DNA from: Chlorokybus atmophyticus
Lineage: Eukaryota; Streptophyta; Chlorokybophyceae; Chlorokybales; Chlorokybaceae
Assembly: GCA_009103225.1 (NCBI GenBank)
Contig: RHPI01002402.1
Span: 686,928 to 750,927, forward strand
Direction: 5' to 3'
DNA: 64,000 bases
Part shown: positions 12,056 to 24,199 of the stretch, one piece after another
How the letters are laid out: every line of letters begins with the position of its first letter
Position numbering within the stretch: position 1 is the stretch's first letter
Program-made: the position numbers and the translations under genes
Notes under the pieces: generated by a model
Databases searched by the model: none
The model's input: the letters and a program-made list of their open reading frames with translations, nothing else
Told to the model about the DNA's origin: nothing

Positions 12056-14117
12056 TCAAAACAGCTCTATGCGGCATTTGCTTGCCAGCTGAGCAATCTT
12101 GGCGTTGCTGTCCAACCTGTAAGGCAACCACTCTTCCAGCTGCTTGAAACCGAGCTTCTCGTAAAACTTGCGCGCCGAGTTCCAATGCAGCACCGCCAGG
12201 TCTATCCTCTGACATGATCGATCCAGAGCTATGCGCGCAATACCTGTTAACATGTGTACGCAGAAAACATTGTCACTTATGTGACTTGGACTGTATGCGT
12301 GTTTCATTGCCGTCTATGTTGGCTAATTGCAAACAGGGAGAGAATTGTGGGATTGCAGCACAGAGTGTGTCACTGTGTGCTTACGTGCTAGCAAAGCTCG
12401 CCCCAAGCCGAAACCTCGCGCCAACTCCTTCACAAATAAGTCCTCAACATAGATCCCAGGCCGCCCTGCAAACCAACCAAAACCTATCAATGGATGATGA
12501 ACAGAGAAGTATGACACAGACTGATTCAAACGAGAAACATTGCCGATGCGAGTTCAGTCATGAAGGCAGGACAATGCTGCTTGTGCATGACCACCTGCAA
12601 GTGAAGACACAAAATCTCAGATCCCTGCAGTGAGGTCATTGCCAGCGGCATGACTTCAGCATTTCAATGATAGCCCACTGCCGGATTCGATGTCAATCGC
12701 AACGCGCATGACGGTATGAGTTAGTGTGTGTGTACCTTTCCAGGTGCTGTAAGTGTGAAAGAAGAGGGCGAAGCCAACAGGCACGTTGTCCAGCTCCGCG
12801 ATGAGCACTTCAAAGCGCGGCGTTGGGCCAAAACCGTCCCGCATATAGTCCGCCTCTGACATCTGCACCGTGCTCAGCGGCTCCTGCATATGTGCACGCA
12901 TGCAGGCAGACTTGTCAGTGCATGCTCTCAGGCAATCAATGACCGATTGGGTGAGATTGCTGGTGAGTTAAACAGCAGCATGTGCATAGCAGCAACCATG
13001 CACCAATAACGCGCATGGCCTGTTTAAATGCTCAGGAGAGTCAGCTTCACGGGACAACTGACCGATAACGCTCGGCTGCGTTGTGTAACCAGAATTATAA
13101 GCTTCCAACATGCTAAGAGATTTCGTTGACGGTGTTCTCCTGTTTCCTCATGCATGCAAGCTGTCAGCAGCACCAAACACGACTCATCTCTTCAGGAGTT
13201 GCCTTGATGCAGCAGCGAGTGGCTGACACTGCTGCACAGGTCTGTGCTTCTTAGGTACAATTTTGTTGAAACAAGGGGACCAAGCCTTGAAGTCGCATCC
13301 TGCCTAGCATGCATGCACCACACAAGGGCATACCAACAACGTGTGCTGTGCATACTAAGCCACACATAAAGGACACGTGACTGAGCTTGATACCATCAAC
13401 TGGTCCATAACAACTTGGATGTGGCTAACTGCTGCAGGAATTGGTGCAGAAACGCAGCCTGTTGACTGATTCGTGTAATTGTACGTCACATTGTGTGCAA
13501 GCGCAACCCACCTTCTCAAAAGTAGCAAGCGCTTTGACGAGGTCCACAACGACGTGGCCATCCTGCGTGCAACCAGGTTGCTTGCTTTAACTTCATGCAA
13601 CGACTGTCACGTGTGTTCAAGCGAGCGAGAAGTAAGCAAGAACTTGCAGACCCAAAGACCCAAAGACCCAAAGACAGGGCAGAGGTTGCGCGTTAGACAA
13701 GTCTGCAGGAGTAGGCACACTTCAGCACAATATAGAAGGGCATAGCTGCTTGGATGCAGGCAGCAGTGTGCTTGTCTTGGTTGTGAAGCCAGGCACTAAA
13801 GGAGCACAGTGGCAAGCGCCGACAAGAAGGTTATCTGAGGATCGTGAACAAGCATGTACCCAACTCTGTTTGTGCATTGTGTAACGGCTGAAGCATGCTG
13901 AGTGCGCTGCGCCTCATACGCAGTCGTACCTAAGCTCACGCAAGCACACTGCAGTTGTAAACAGTAGTTGACCAAAGCGCAGCACAGCAGGACTGGACGG
14001 CGTCGCTCCTTCTCCTACACGCACCTCACGTGTGGCTTCCCGGACGCGCGTCCTGCCAGCGTCGGCCCACGTTTCCAGGTTGGCCGCCGCGGCGGTTGAT
14101 ACCGGCGAGGCCGACAT
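12056..14117 (-). CDS. GNAT N-acetyltransferase, SSAT/NATA-like
   Basis: Predicted to transfer acetyl from acetyl-CoA to a polyamine or related small amine, as spermidine/spermine acetyltransferase and plant NATA1 do. Exons on the minus strand are 14117-14025, 13562-13512 (51 nt), 12883-12736, 12465-12385 and 12243-12056. All phases fit and give 186 aa, the usual family length. The N-terminus reads TRVREATRE, then DLVKALATFEK. The core gives PRFEVLIAELDNVPVGFALF, FHTYSTWKGRPGIYVEDLFV and the acetyl-CoA loop RGFGLGRALL. The C-terminal part gives VLHWNSARKFYEKLGF, the family's LDWN-x-FYxxLG motif. The substrate cannot be told from sequence alone. The first exon is supported by phase and by the RVREAT motif, but it is the least certain part. 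Confidence 0.88.
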
Positions 14118-14932
14118 TGCCAAAAAACTTTGTACGCCTCCTCCTGCTCCTGCTCCTGCGCCCCCGCCCCCGCCTCCGCCTCCGCTGCGTGCAAGTGGCT
14201 TGCACTGTGATCGTTACTGGATCGATCCGCCGGATGGTTGGGAGAACGTTGCGTAACTAAGCTCTGAAGTGCACTTTAACCGCACTTGAAGCCAGCCTGC
14301 GTGTAAAGCAGCCCAAATACACTTTTGCTTGCAATGTTTATTGTAGTTATGGCTGCTCATCAGAGCAGTGGCAATGCGTGATCAAACTACTGTCATGGTT
14401 GGGTCCAGTGTTTCACCAGCAGGCAGTTCAGGCCCCCACAGGTTGTGTGTTTTCGCAGCAACTGCACAGTTGATGCAGAGATGTCCAATACATATCGAAT
14501 ATATCCTCTATGATCGTGGTTCCACACTTTTGAGCTCACGTATAGGCATGGACTGTGGACAGACTGTGGCATAGGCAAGCAATGTGACCAAGCAACAAGC
14601 AACACCAACAGCAACAAGCAACCAGCAAGCTAGCTAGCAGCGGCAGCGAACAGGCCAAGTTAGCGGTAGCACAAGGCACAGCAGGTAGCAGCAAGTACGA
14701 TAGCAGTAACGCGCTGGGCCCTCAGCAGCGCGTGAAGCATAGCAAGGCAGCAAGCAACGTATAGACAGAAAAGAGAGTTGGGCATGACACTTCATTGTTA
14801 CGTGCGTTGCATGCCAACGCTATGCAATCCGTGCAAACTGAGTATAGAGGGACAGAATTACAGGTGCACCTAGCTGGGTGACAATGACATTCCGCGAACG
14901 GGCGCATGCAGAAACTCTACAACATATCTACA
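14118..14932. other. Intergenic with AGCAAC-rich low complexity
   Basis: Upstream of the acetyltransferase lies a Pro-coding CCTCCTGCTCCTG stretch (14135-14190). A run of AGCAAC/CAGCAAG repeats covers about 14578-14700. I recognise no gene. Confidence 0.5.
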
Positions 14933-16497
14933 TCAACTGTTCTCCTGTAGGAAGAGCATGGCTTGTGGGTGGAGTCCACTGTGCTGCAGGGTTTGTGCGC
15001 GTGTTTCCGGGCCGTACACTTTGCGAGGAAAGTTGGTGGCCAGGCTGTAGTCATCTACCTTTACAAAGTCTAATGAATCAACAAAATCGTACACAGTCTG
15101 CACAGTGGCGGAGGCGGGGAAGCGCCTGCTCACGCGCTGGCCGTCGGGAAGACGGATGAGCAGCTCCGACGTCCCGGCGGTGCCTTTCTCGGGTTCGGGA
15201 GGCAGCGACGCAAGTGCTTTCCGCCGCCTCTCCTCGCGTGCTTGCTCACGTAGCCGGCCCTGCTCCTGCGCAGCTTCTACTTCGGCCTTCGCACGGGCCT
15301 CTGCGGCGGCTTGCGCTTCGACCTCTGCGCGGACACGTGCTTCAGCCTCAAGGCGTTCACGCTCTCGCGCACGATCGACCTCGAGTGAGGCGTGATACGC
15401 AGCGTCCTGCTCCTCTCTCAACCGGCGGTTGAGGTCTCTCTCTTCGGCATCAAGGCGTGCTGCGGTGAGTGCAGCACCATGCTCATTGACAGCGTGCGTG
15501 AGCGTGGAGATGAACTCATCCACAGACACGGGCCCTTCAAGGCTTGTAACCAAGGCGGCTGTGCCGCCCCGGCTCATCAGCACTGCCACGTAAGGGAACG
15601 TGGCTGTGCGCAGTATGTTGGCAAGCTGAAAGGCGTCGCTGTGCCGCACATCGCCTGCCCACACCAGAAACTGGCTGTTCAGGAAGTCAATGACAGCTTG
15701 TGAGGACAGAACGCGGCGGCAGAAGTCTGGCGTATTGACGTGGTCTCGCGCATGCAGGTATACACAGAGGAATCGATGGGAATCACGCGCGAGCTTCAAA
15801 GCGTCCGTGTATGGCATGTCCACGAATGCAGGGTGCTACGCGACAACATAAGTCATTACCCTAAGGCAGCATACACATTGCATGGTCCTCAATGTAAGAG
15901 AAGTTAGCACGTATAGGGTTCCGCACAAGCAAAGCAAGACACTGCATAGTGCACATGAACGAGATATGCACCTGGCTGCCATATGTAGCCTCATACTCGT
16001 GCAAGAAGGAGCGTGTGGCAGAAGTTTGATTGTCGGTGCCTCCCCCCAGAGCCTGCGTATTTCCCAAGTGTGAACTAAGCTGACACCTCAAGCAACATCA
16101 CAGCACACAGAATGCAGGAGAGCTGTACCTGTAAACCAGCTGGCAACAGACTTAGTGCCAAACCCGCAACCCGCCAACTCAGTAATAGTGCGCCGGACAC
16201 CAGGCCAAATCCGGTGCGTAGAATGGCCTCAGGCACACCAAGTATACCCCTGCTGTAGTATGGCCTAATTATCGCACCAGCGGCATTGTGAGCGTTTGCG
16301 GCGCGACTACTGCTGCCTGCTTGATTACGTCTGTCGGGAACCAGCGGCGCCTCATCGCCATAGTCACCAAAATCATTGTTGACACTGAGAAAAGCTGTGA
16401 CCGCTGCTTCAACATTCCAGCTGTGCGCATCCAGAACGCTTTTGCTGAACTCTGTGTCACTTACACCTGCATTGCAATTGTTTAAGCTCATTCTCAT
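14933..16497 (-). CDS. UBXD8/FAF2-like UBA-UAS-UBX protein
   Basis: FAF2/UBXD8 sits in the ER and lipid-droplet membrane as a hairpin and recruits p97/Cdc48 to ubiquitinated ERAD substrates. Exons on the minus strand are 16497-16129, about 16079-15972 and 15835-14933 (about 459 aa; human FAF2 has 445). The N-terminal part has a UBA-like helix (VLDAHSWNVEAAVTAFL) and a hydrophobic hairpin around SGALLLSWRVAGLALSLL. The UAS thioredoxin-like domain follows (FLCVYLHARDH, TPDFCRRVL, TFPYVAVL). Next comes a long Glu/Arg/Ala coiled coil, PPEPE and a C-terminal UBX domain with the p97-contact FPR loop (ATNFPRKVYG). The middle-exon acceptor could instead be at 16052. The UBA is short at its N-terminus, so a further upstream exon may exist and ATG 16497 is provisional. 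Confidence 0.88.
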
Positions 16498-17184
16498 TCC
16501 ATCGCCGCGCACGTGAGTCAACAAGTGAGGGTTGTGTCAGCAACGCAATTCAAGCGTATGAGGCTATGAGCAGCATCTGCCATGCACACAACTGCCTGAC
16601 GGCAGCAACGAGATGTGCAGATGGAGGTGCGTGACGGTTGACTGTTTCTCAACTGCCTGACTATACACTACTGCACGGTGGTTGACTGAGCAACTGGCGA
16701 ACTGGCATGGCCTGAGGCGCAGACCACGATTGCTTCAAATACTGACAGCAACGGTTGTTGGGACAGTGCAGTTCACACAGTGGAGTGAGCTACAATTAGG
16801 TTATCAATCTAGCTAACTGCATGCAACAAAATGCAATGCAGGTAGAGGCGCAAGTGTGCCGGGTCCAGACAGAAAGTCATACTCCCTGCATACCTGTAAC
16901 AGACTGAAAAGACGCCAGCTTTTCATCTGCCGAGACATCGGCGTGCGCCATGCCGACACCAGCCCATACAGCGCAACACACCAGACGCAACGACCACCGA
17001 AACGACAACGACGACAGCAGCAATACCGCCGCTACTACCAGGCACACTGCTGCAAAGTCGAAGTTGTGCCCGGCACAAAACGTTTTGCAAAACCCTAACC
17101 CTAACCCTAACTCTAGAGCGTAGTCTAACCCACTTGTTGGCCTGAAAGGTCGCAGTGGCGGAGGCGATAGCAGGGGAGGCGGCG
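16498..17184. other. Divergent intergenic region UBXD8-like / UFD2
   Basis: This 687-nt region separates the 5' ends of two divergent genes. It contains the telomere-like CCCTAA array described separately. A missing first exon of the UBX gene may also lie here, but I could not place one. Confidence 0.6.
17089..17112 (+). promoter_or_regulatory. Telo-box / interstitial CCCTAA repeats
   Basis: AAACCCTAA is followed by two more CCCTAA units, about 90 nt before the UFD2 start. AAACCCTAA is a known promoter element (telo-box) in plants. Three telomere-type hexamers in a row at a promoter are unusual. Confidence 0.6.
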
Positions 17185-20100
17185 ATGGCGATGACGCCTC
17201 CGCGCAGCAGGGAGGTTGCTGTAGATTCTGTTCTGAGGAGGGTGTTCAATGTTTCTCTCACTGGTGACGACGGTGGCCCCGGTCCTGGACCTGGCTCCGG
17301 ACCAGTGTTCCTGGAAGGCCTGGCGCAGGAGCTGCTGCTGGAGGGAGCTGTGCCGCCGGTCCTGCTGTCAAAAGACATTCTGGAAAGGCTAATCATGGAG
17401 AGGTTGTCAATTGCGACCCCCGAGCCACCACACAGGTGAAATTAGTTTCTTACCCTCTGCTTAGAGTCTGTCAAACTGAGCTTACTGCATTGTCTCAATG
17501 GCAGTGGTGCTTCGAACAACCCTATTGGTAAGTTGATGGTAATTGAGCTGCTTTGGCCAAGCTCTTCGCATTATGCTTGTCGGTTCGTGATTGTTTTCGA
17601 TGGCACGTGGTGTAGATAGAGTCAGCAGGATGACTGTTAACCCGCTTAGGCAAAGTTGACACCGCGAGACAACGTGTCGAGCACATTGTGATGCATGCGT
17701 GAGGCTGTAGTGTGCCCCACTACGTTTATCATCGGCCTTCGCACTACGTTAAAAACACTGGTTGGCTTGTTTGCAAGCGTTGTTGCAAAGTTTGTTGCAT
17801 GTATTCAACCTTCACAGATGGTTGACAGTACATTCAACTGCACATTGCCGTCTCTGCGGCTGCCACAGTTGCTATTGCTGTTGATCTTGTCTTTGGGTTT
17901 CTGTGGTGCGGAGATTCATCGCATTGGTTTCATACTACAGCACAACCGGTGTTTGCAGTAGGCAAGTTTAGGTTACATTTGCTCCGACCACTCAGCGTCT
18001 TATACTGCAGGAACTTCATAGCATCTAGCAAGTGCATAGTGTCACTGTAATGCTTTATGTAATGCTCTCTGCATTGTGTTAAGTCACTTAACCTGGAAGT
18101 AACCTGTCAATCTGCATGTGCTAGTCATACCGTTGCTTACAATGTGCCGCATGCATGCATTGGCAGGTACTTGCTGAATGCGTATAAGGTGGCTGGGGAC
18201 GAGTTGCGCAGGGCGACCATGTTGAAAGACAAGGACCTTGGAGCACAGCTCAATGACCTCCTTGTTTTTACGCGGGAGCTGATCATCTCGTACATTGGCC
18301 TACTGCTTCTGAACCCGGACATGTTCCCGCAAGCATCCACAGACGCGGGCCTGCAATTGCTTCACGCAGTGGAATCTGGAGACGCACCTGTTGCGCTGTT
18401 GGAAGAGATGGCCATCAACCGCGCAGCTGCAGGTGATCATTACATGTGCAAGCGACCTCTCTTGTGGGCAATGCAGTTGCATGTCGACAAGTGTTTAGAC
18501 TGCTTGGTCCACATTTCACCATGGCATTTGGCAGGCGATGATGATGACTTGCGAAGGCTTTTTGAGCCAATGTTTTTGGAGCTTCAAAAGCGCGCAGTGA
18601 CGGTTTCAGTGTTGGGACCATATGTAGACATATTACGCACGTTAGTTGCACTGGTTAGCTTGCCATCAATCGCTAGCGTGGTTGTTGGCCTTCCAACCTG
18701 GCTGCCAGCTGAAGGCGATGGCAGGATTGTGGCGCACTTGTCTCTTTTGGGAGCCTTTTTCGCTGTCAGTTCACTCTCTGATTCTGTAGAGGATCGGTCA
18801 CCAAACGTCAGGTGTGTCAACTTGTTGATGCTTGCTCTTCGTATGGTCGGCAACACTTGTGCTGAGCTTTCCGGTGGCTAGGGACCAGTTGTTTTCCAAC
18901 TACGAAAGCAGGAGGCCTGCTGAGGTCAATGCATCCATACTATCTCTACGCTCTTCACTAAGCATGCTCTACACTGGCCTGCACGAAGCCTTGCTGAAGT
19001 TTCTGAAGCCACAATCAACAAGAGACGCAGCACTGCACTGGCTCGGCACGGTGATCGACAAGAACAGCGCACGCGGGAAAATGCATTATGACCCCAAAGT
19101 GGTGGCGAGTGATGGCTTCTTTATGAGTTTGAGTGCTGTCATGCTGCGGTAAGACTTGACAAGTCATGCTCGCAGCGCCCTGCATGCGTGCTGTTTGCAT
19201 TTTGCTTCTTATGGGCTGCTGTGGCCATTGGTAGGTTGTGCCAACCTTTCCTGGCTGCGTCTGCAACAACACTGTCTCGCATCGATGCAAACTACATTGC
19301 GGCCAATGCAAGGATCGCTCACAGGTTCGTGCAGCCTGTTCCAACAGCATGCATTCAGGCTGTCATGCCGGCGTGTTCAGCTCGGGTTAACGCGATCATG
19401 ATGCAGCGAGGTGACAAAGATAGCAGCATCATCTGATGAGGTGGCGTCTTGGGTGGACAAGCGCAATCTAGCCCGGGAGCAGCAGTTGCGCCAAGAGCAA
19501 GCGTATATTGAGCGGTTGGAGTACGAGCGCGCAGGTGTGCAGAGGCAGAATGCGCCAAGCACAAGTAATGGAGGTTCAGCAATGCAAGAGCAGAGTGATG
19601 CAAGCACCCTGAGAACAGCGGGTGGTGCCGGTCCCAGCCTCAATGTGGACAAGAAGAGCTTCCACTTCATCTGCGAGTGCTTCTTTTTGACAGCACGTTG
19701 CCTGAATGAAGGCATGCTGCGTTTAATATCAGAGGCCTTGACTGGCGAGGATGAGAGGGTAAGCATGCTGTTAACGTTCCAGTCTGCAATCTTTCGCACA
19801 TCCAGCAGATAACAGGTTGCAAGTGCGACAACACTGCTAATATCGTTACTAAACTCACTGTATTTGTAGCTGTTGGGCAGGTACAAAAAGGAAATAAAGA
19901 ACCTTGAGACTCAGCTGGAGCAGTTTTCAGGCATCCAGCGAAGGCTCTTAGAAGTTAGAATAGAGAAAATGAAACAAGCCATGAACGAGCTGAAAGAAGA
20001 CATTATGTGCAATCAGGCCACACTACAGGTCTGTCGGCTGCATTGACGCAATGCGGTGCATGAAACTTCTTCAAGTTTATGAGAGATTCGTTTTGCTTTG

Positions 20101-21629
20101 TAGGACCCAGAAGTCCTGCAACTCGCTTTGGGTTACTACAAGCTGATGGCGCTTTGGCTGATCAAGCTTGTGGGAGGCCTTCGTTTCCCTCTGCCAGTCC
20201 CTGCACCCATGGAGTATGCAGCACTGCCAGAGTATTTTGTTGAAGACATGCTGAACCTTGTGTTGTACATTAGCGCATCAACACGGCGATCAACATCAAT
20301 ATTTGACGCTGCCACTCTAAACGACTTGACGAGTTTCATGATAGTCTTCATGGGAAGCCCCCTGTACATAAAGAACCCTTACCTGCGCGCAAAGATGGTG
20401 GAAGTGCTGAGCTACTGGCTGCCTGAGCACTGCCACCCATCGCTGGCATCAATAACAACGGCATTGTTTGAGGGGCACAGCTTAGCGGTGCAGTGCCTGG
20501 TCCCGAACCTGTTGCGCATCTATGTAGATATTGAGTTCACTGGCAGTCACACGGCGTTTTACGACAAGTTCAGCACAAGGCGACATTGCTCAGAATTACT
20601 GGACTACCTCTGGACAGTGCCAAGCCACAGGCAAGTGTGGAAGCAAGTCGCAGCAGATAATAGCGGTGGCTTCTACGTGCGCTTCCTGAACATGCTTGTA
20701 AATGATGGCATTTATCTCCTGGACGAGTCGTTGAAGAACCTCCCAAAATTGAAGGACCTGGAACGGGAGATGGCAGACGCCAGGACTTGGGCTGCACAGC
20801 CCGTCACAACACGAGCTGAGAGAGAACAAGACTTTTCCTCGACAGAGCACCTGGTAAGGCTTGTTTGTGCAACCCGTTCCTTGTAAAGGTGTGCCATGCC
20901 CAAGTGTCAATCAGTGGTTTTCATGCCTTGATTTATGCGCAGGTCAAGTGGCAAATGCAAATGGCGGACTATTACATCCGCATGATGCAGTACACGACGA
21001 CAGAGATCACTGCACCATTTCTGCTACCGGAGATGGTGGATCGCGTGGCAGAGATGCTTAACTACTTCCTGCTACAGCTGGCAGGACCGCAGCGCCGGGA
21101 CCTAAAGGTGCAGGACCCTGAGAAGTATAACTTCCGGCCAAAGGAACTGCTTGCGATGATAGCGGACATCTACTTGCACCTGGCTGTGGGAGACTCCAAC
21201 GGCAGCTTTCCAGCAGCCATTGCCAGGGATGGCCGCTCGTATCGGCCAGAGAACCTGCCCAGCGCTGTTAGCATCTTGAAGACGCTTGGATTGATGTCGG
21301 AAGCCGAACTCCTCCGCCTGCAGGAGCTTGGTACGAGGGTGCAAGACTGTGCCTCCAGTGTCATGGATGTGGAGCAGGCCATGGGTGAGATACCGGAGGA
21401 GTTCACGGATCCCATTCAATGCACCCTGATGACAGATCCCGTAAAGCTCCCTACCTCCGGGGTAATTTGTGACCGCGCAACCATCCAGCGCCATCTGCTC
21501 AGCGAAAACCGCGACCCATTCAACCGCGCGCATCTCACGGCAGACATGCTGGAGCCGGAAACGGAGTTGAAAGCACGCATCGATGCGTTTGTTGCTGCAG
21601 CCAAAACCAAAGCCAGAGCTGGGTCATGA
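17185..21629 (+). CDS. UFD2: UFD2/UBE4 ubiquitin chain elongation factor (E4)
   Basis: UFD2 extends ubiquitin chains on substrates already bound by Cdc48/p97. Exons are 17185-17435, 18167-18811, 18882-19148, 19235-19324, 19407-19758, 19870-20028, 20104-20853 and 20943-21629. All phases agree, giving about 1066 aa, close to other UFD2 proteins. The long UFD2 core contains YLLNAYKVAGDE, PLYIKNPYLRAKMVEVL and TGSHTAFYDKFSTRRH. The C-terminal U-box runs from IPEEFTDPIQCTLMTDPVKL through CDRATIQRHL and DPFNRAHLT to the end of the protein. The reading frame stays open upstream to 17155 (GTGGCG...), just after a possible acceptor (GTCGCAG). A tiny upstream exon ending in A would therefore create an alternative ATG. 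17185 is the first plain ATG. Confidence 0.95.
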
Positions 21630-23307
21630 CCCATACTGGAAAGATAGCTACCAACGCCTTTGTCCAATGTAGGGCTTGTGGACTGCCAGAAGCCTGCATG
21701 CCAGCACCTCTGGGCCAGCTTGCAGTTGTCTTGCTCAGGATGACTGATTGTGTATAGCTTCTGACCTTTCTGTTGCTGTAAAGATTTGCTAGCATTGGCA
21801 TAGTTGTGCACAAGGTATCTCACCTTGTCCTTTGTCAGGCTATGCTCTTTCTTGCCTGCTGTTCTGTGCGCTGTTCGGGTTTAGAGCGTAGGATGTGTGA
21901 TTGTGGACTCGCTTGTGTTGTTGCACTTTGCCATGCATCAGACATTGGTACTTTGGCATTATGTACACAAGAGCTGCATGTAGCAGACTCTGAGGTAGGT
22001 AGCAATGCAAGCAGAAACAGGCAAGCCTCAACAGGGGTAGGTAAAAGCTACATGGGCATATGCAATATCTCTTCGGACATGATGTATGCATGGCACAGCA
22101 ATTGTTTATCTTGATATTTTGATGTTTTAATGCAAGTGCGATGCGGCTGCTTTGCAATGCAAGGGGCATTTACAATTGTTGCGTACGTTGCACAGATTGA
22201 AAGCCCTTGATTCCTTATCTACCTTCTAATGTTGTGCATCGTAATACTTCAATATCTTTGTGAAAAGCTTGCTATAATGTGTAACCATAATTTTTTAATA
22301 ACCTGCCAACATACGCACTTCGATCCCATAACCACTAAGTGCCTAAGTTGATACAAATTATAGTGCCCTACCGCAGTAATTCTTTTACCAGAACTACGTA
22401 GCACTACGACATTGCTGCTTTTGATTTTGTCTGGCTCTTGATTGCCGTGCATCTGATGCTGCTTGTTGGTAACGTGATTGAGTCACAACAATTATAAGCA
22501 CATTATTGTACACATGTGTTCCCTTTTTTTGTTTTTGCTCGCAAGTTGCTAACATATAATACGTTTTTGACAACACTTTTGTGTGATACATCGTAATGCG
22601 TTAGGAGGCATCCAAAACATTCGTTCGTTACAAGGCATGCACCAAAAATGTATACTGTAAAGAACACAAGCTTTCATTCAAGAGGGGGGGTGGGGGGTAA
22701 TTCGTGATTTTATGTATGCTATCCTGCAAAAGGTACTCTATTTGCATCCATGTTCGTTTGCGTAATTGTGTTCAACCATATTTTGCCTAGCACAGCTTAG
22801 CAATACCTTTGAATCGTGATACTATAGTTCTAAAAGATATGCATAGCGCTTAAATAATCAGGTACCTTGATAAATCCTGCTTGTTATCAATCACGTAGTG
22901 TGCTTGATAGAACCTCTGGCCATGCTCTTTGAATTGGACCATTCTCATCCATGATTATTATGGTTCGTGATAAACCAGTTTCTATAATGCAAGCAGTGAC
23001 GATTGCAAAGGACAAGATTACCGCCGTCGGGATCCTTACATCGAGGTCAGGCATCTTCCACGGAAGCTTCCGCTACGCTGCTGTTAGGGTTTGCTTCGGC
23101 GGCATGCATCTCTCGCCAACGCCAACGCCAACGCTATCGCCGCCGTTGTGGACGCCGCTTTGAATAACTACCACCACAGCATTCTTGACGTGCATTCGTT
23201 CCCAGTATTCTCAGCTACCGCGTAGTAGCAGGAGCATCAACAGAAGCATTGGGCAGCACCAGCAGCAGCCTCTCCGTCACACTCCACACCGTATCACACA
23301 CATCACA
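21630..23307. other. Intergenic, UFD2 3' end to SmD2 promoter
   Basis: About 1.7 kb. The part at 22200-22950 is AT-rich and contains a G-rich tract near 22683-22697. I see no coding signal. The stretch at 23080-23300 is GC-richer and is the probable SmD2 promoter and leader. Confidence 0.5.
23083..23091 (-). promoter_or_regulatory. Telo-box (AAACCCTAA on minus strand)
   Basis: TTAGGGTTT lies 217 nt upstream of the SmD2 ATG. Telo-boxes are common in plant promoters of translation and RNA-processing genes. The orientation is reverse relative to the gene. Confidence 0.4.
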
Positions 23308-24199
23308 ATGAGGTAAGCCTTGACCACTTCAAAGGCAAGCGCTGGGTTTTCAGGCTGACGAGTGTCGTGGTTGGGTGAGTTTATCCAAGCTGCTTGGAAG
23401 GAGCATGTCACACACTGCTCTCATCTGTTGCACTGCGCAGCGGTCGTGCGCCGATGGTTACGGATGGCGAAGCTGGGGCTGCGGAGAACACGGGGGAGGC
23501 AGACGCCTTCAACACTGGCCCGCTTTCGGTACTCACCGCCTCCGTCAAAGCCAACACACAGGTGTGTGCAGCTGGTGGACTTGTGTCCATCTACAACCAG
23601 CTGTTGTCCATTCGGTCGCATAGCTTATGTATTTGTCAATAGCAGCTTAAGAAAAATGTCTTCCTTAAATATGGAAGTTCAGATACTCGAATTGACTCAG
23701 CACCATAATCAAGCCTTTGTGTGTGAACTGCAAGCAGAAGGCACATGCGCAAGCGGTTTTCTGTTTACTTGCATACGCTGTGCATGTCACAGCACTCCAT
23801 CGTCAATACACATCTTCTGTTTCGTCCTGCTTCATTGCTATCTTGCTGAGTTGTTGGTTGTTCGCATGTTTGCAGGTGTTGATAAATTGCAGAAACAACA
23901 AGAAGCTACTAGGGAGGGTCAAAGCCTTTGACAGGCATTGCAACATGGTGTTGGAGAATGTGAAGGAGATGTGGACAGAGGTACGCGTCCCTTCTGCTGA
24001 GTTTGGTGCTAGTGTTGTTACGGTTGGTGTTACACTGTGTCATGTCTGTTGTGAGTCAACACCCAACTGTCATTGCGTGTAGGTACCAAAGTCAGGGAAG
24101 GGCAAGGCAAAGGCAAAGCCAGTCAACAAGGACAGGTTTATCAGCAAGATGTTCCTTAGAGGTGATTCTGTCATCCTGGTGCTCAGAAACCCTAAGTAA
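23308..24199 (+). CDS. SNRPD2: Small nuclear ribonucleoprotein SmD2
   Basis: SmD2 is one of seven Sm proteins that ring the spliceosomal U snRNAs. Exons are 23308-23312 (ATGAG, five coding bases), 23441-23561, 23876-23980 and 24083-24199. The phases fit and give 115 aa. The protein starts [14 protein letters not shown] and then matches the family almost residue for residue: [53 protein letters not shown] (Sm1) and [15 protein letters not shown] (Sm2). An internal ATG at 23454 is the fallback start. I prefer the five-base exon because ATGAG|GTAAGC is an excellent donor, the phase fits and related proteins begin with MS. Confidence 0.96.

Noticed and set aside
17155-17184. UFD2 translation starting at 17155
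   Set aside because: The first codon there is GTG, not ATG. It would need an unseen upstream exon to supply the A.
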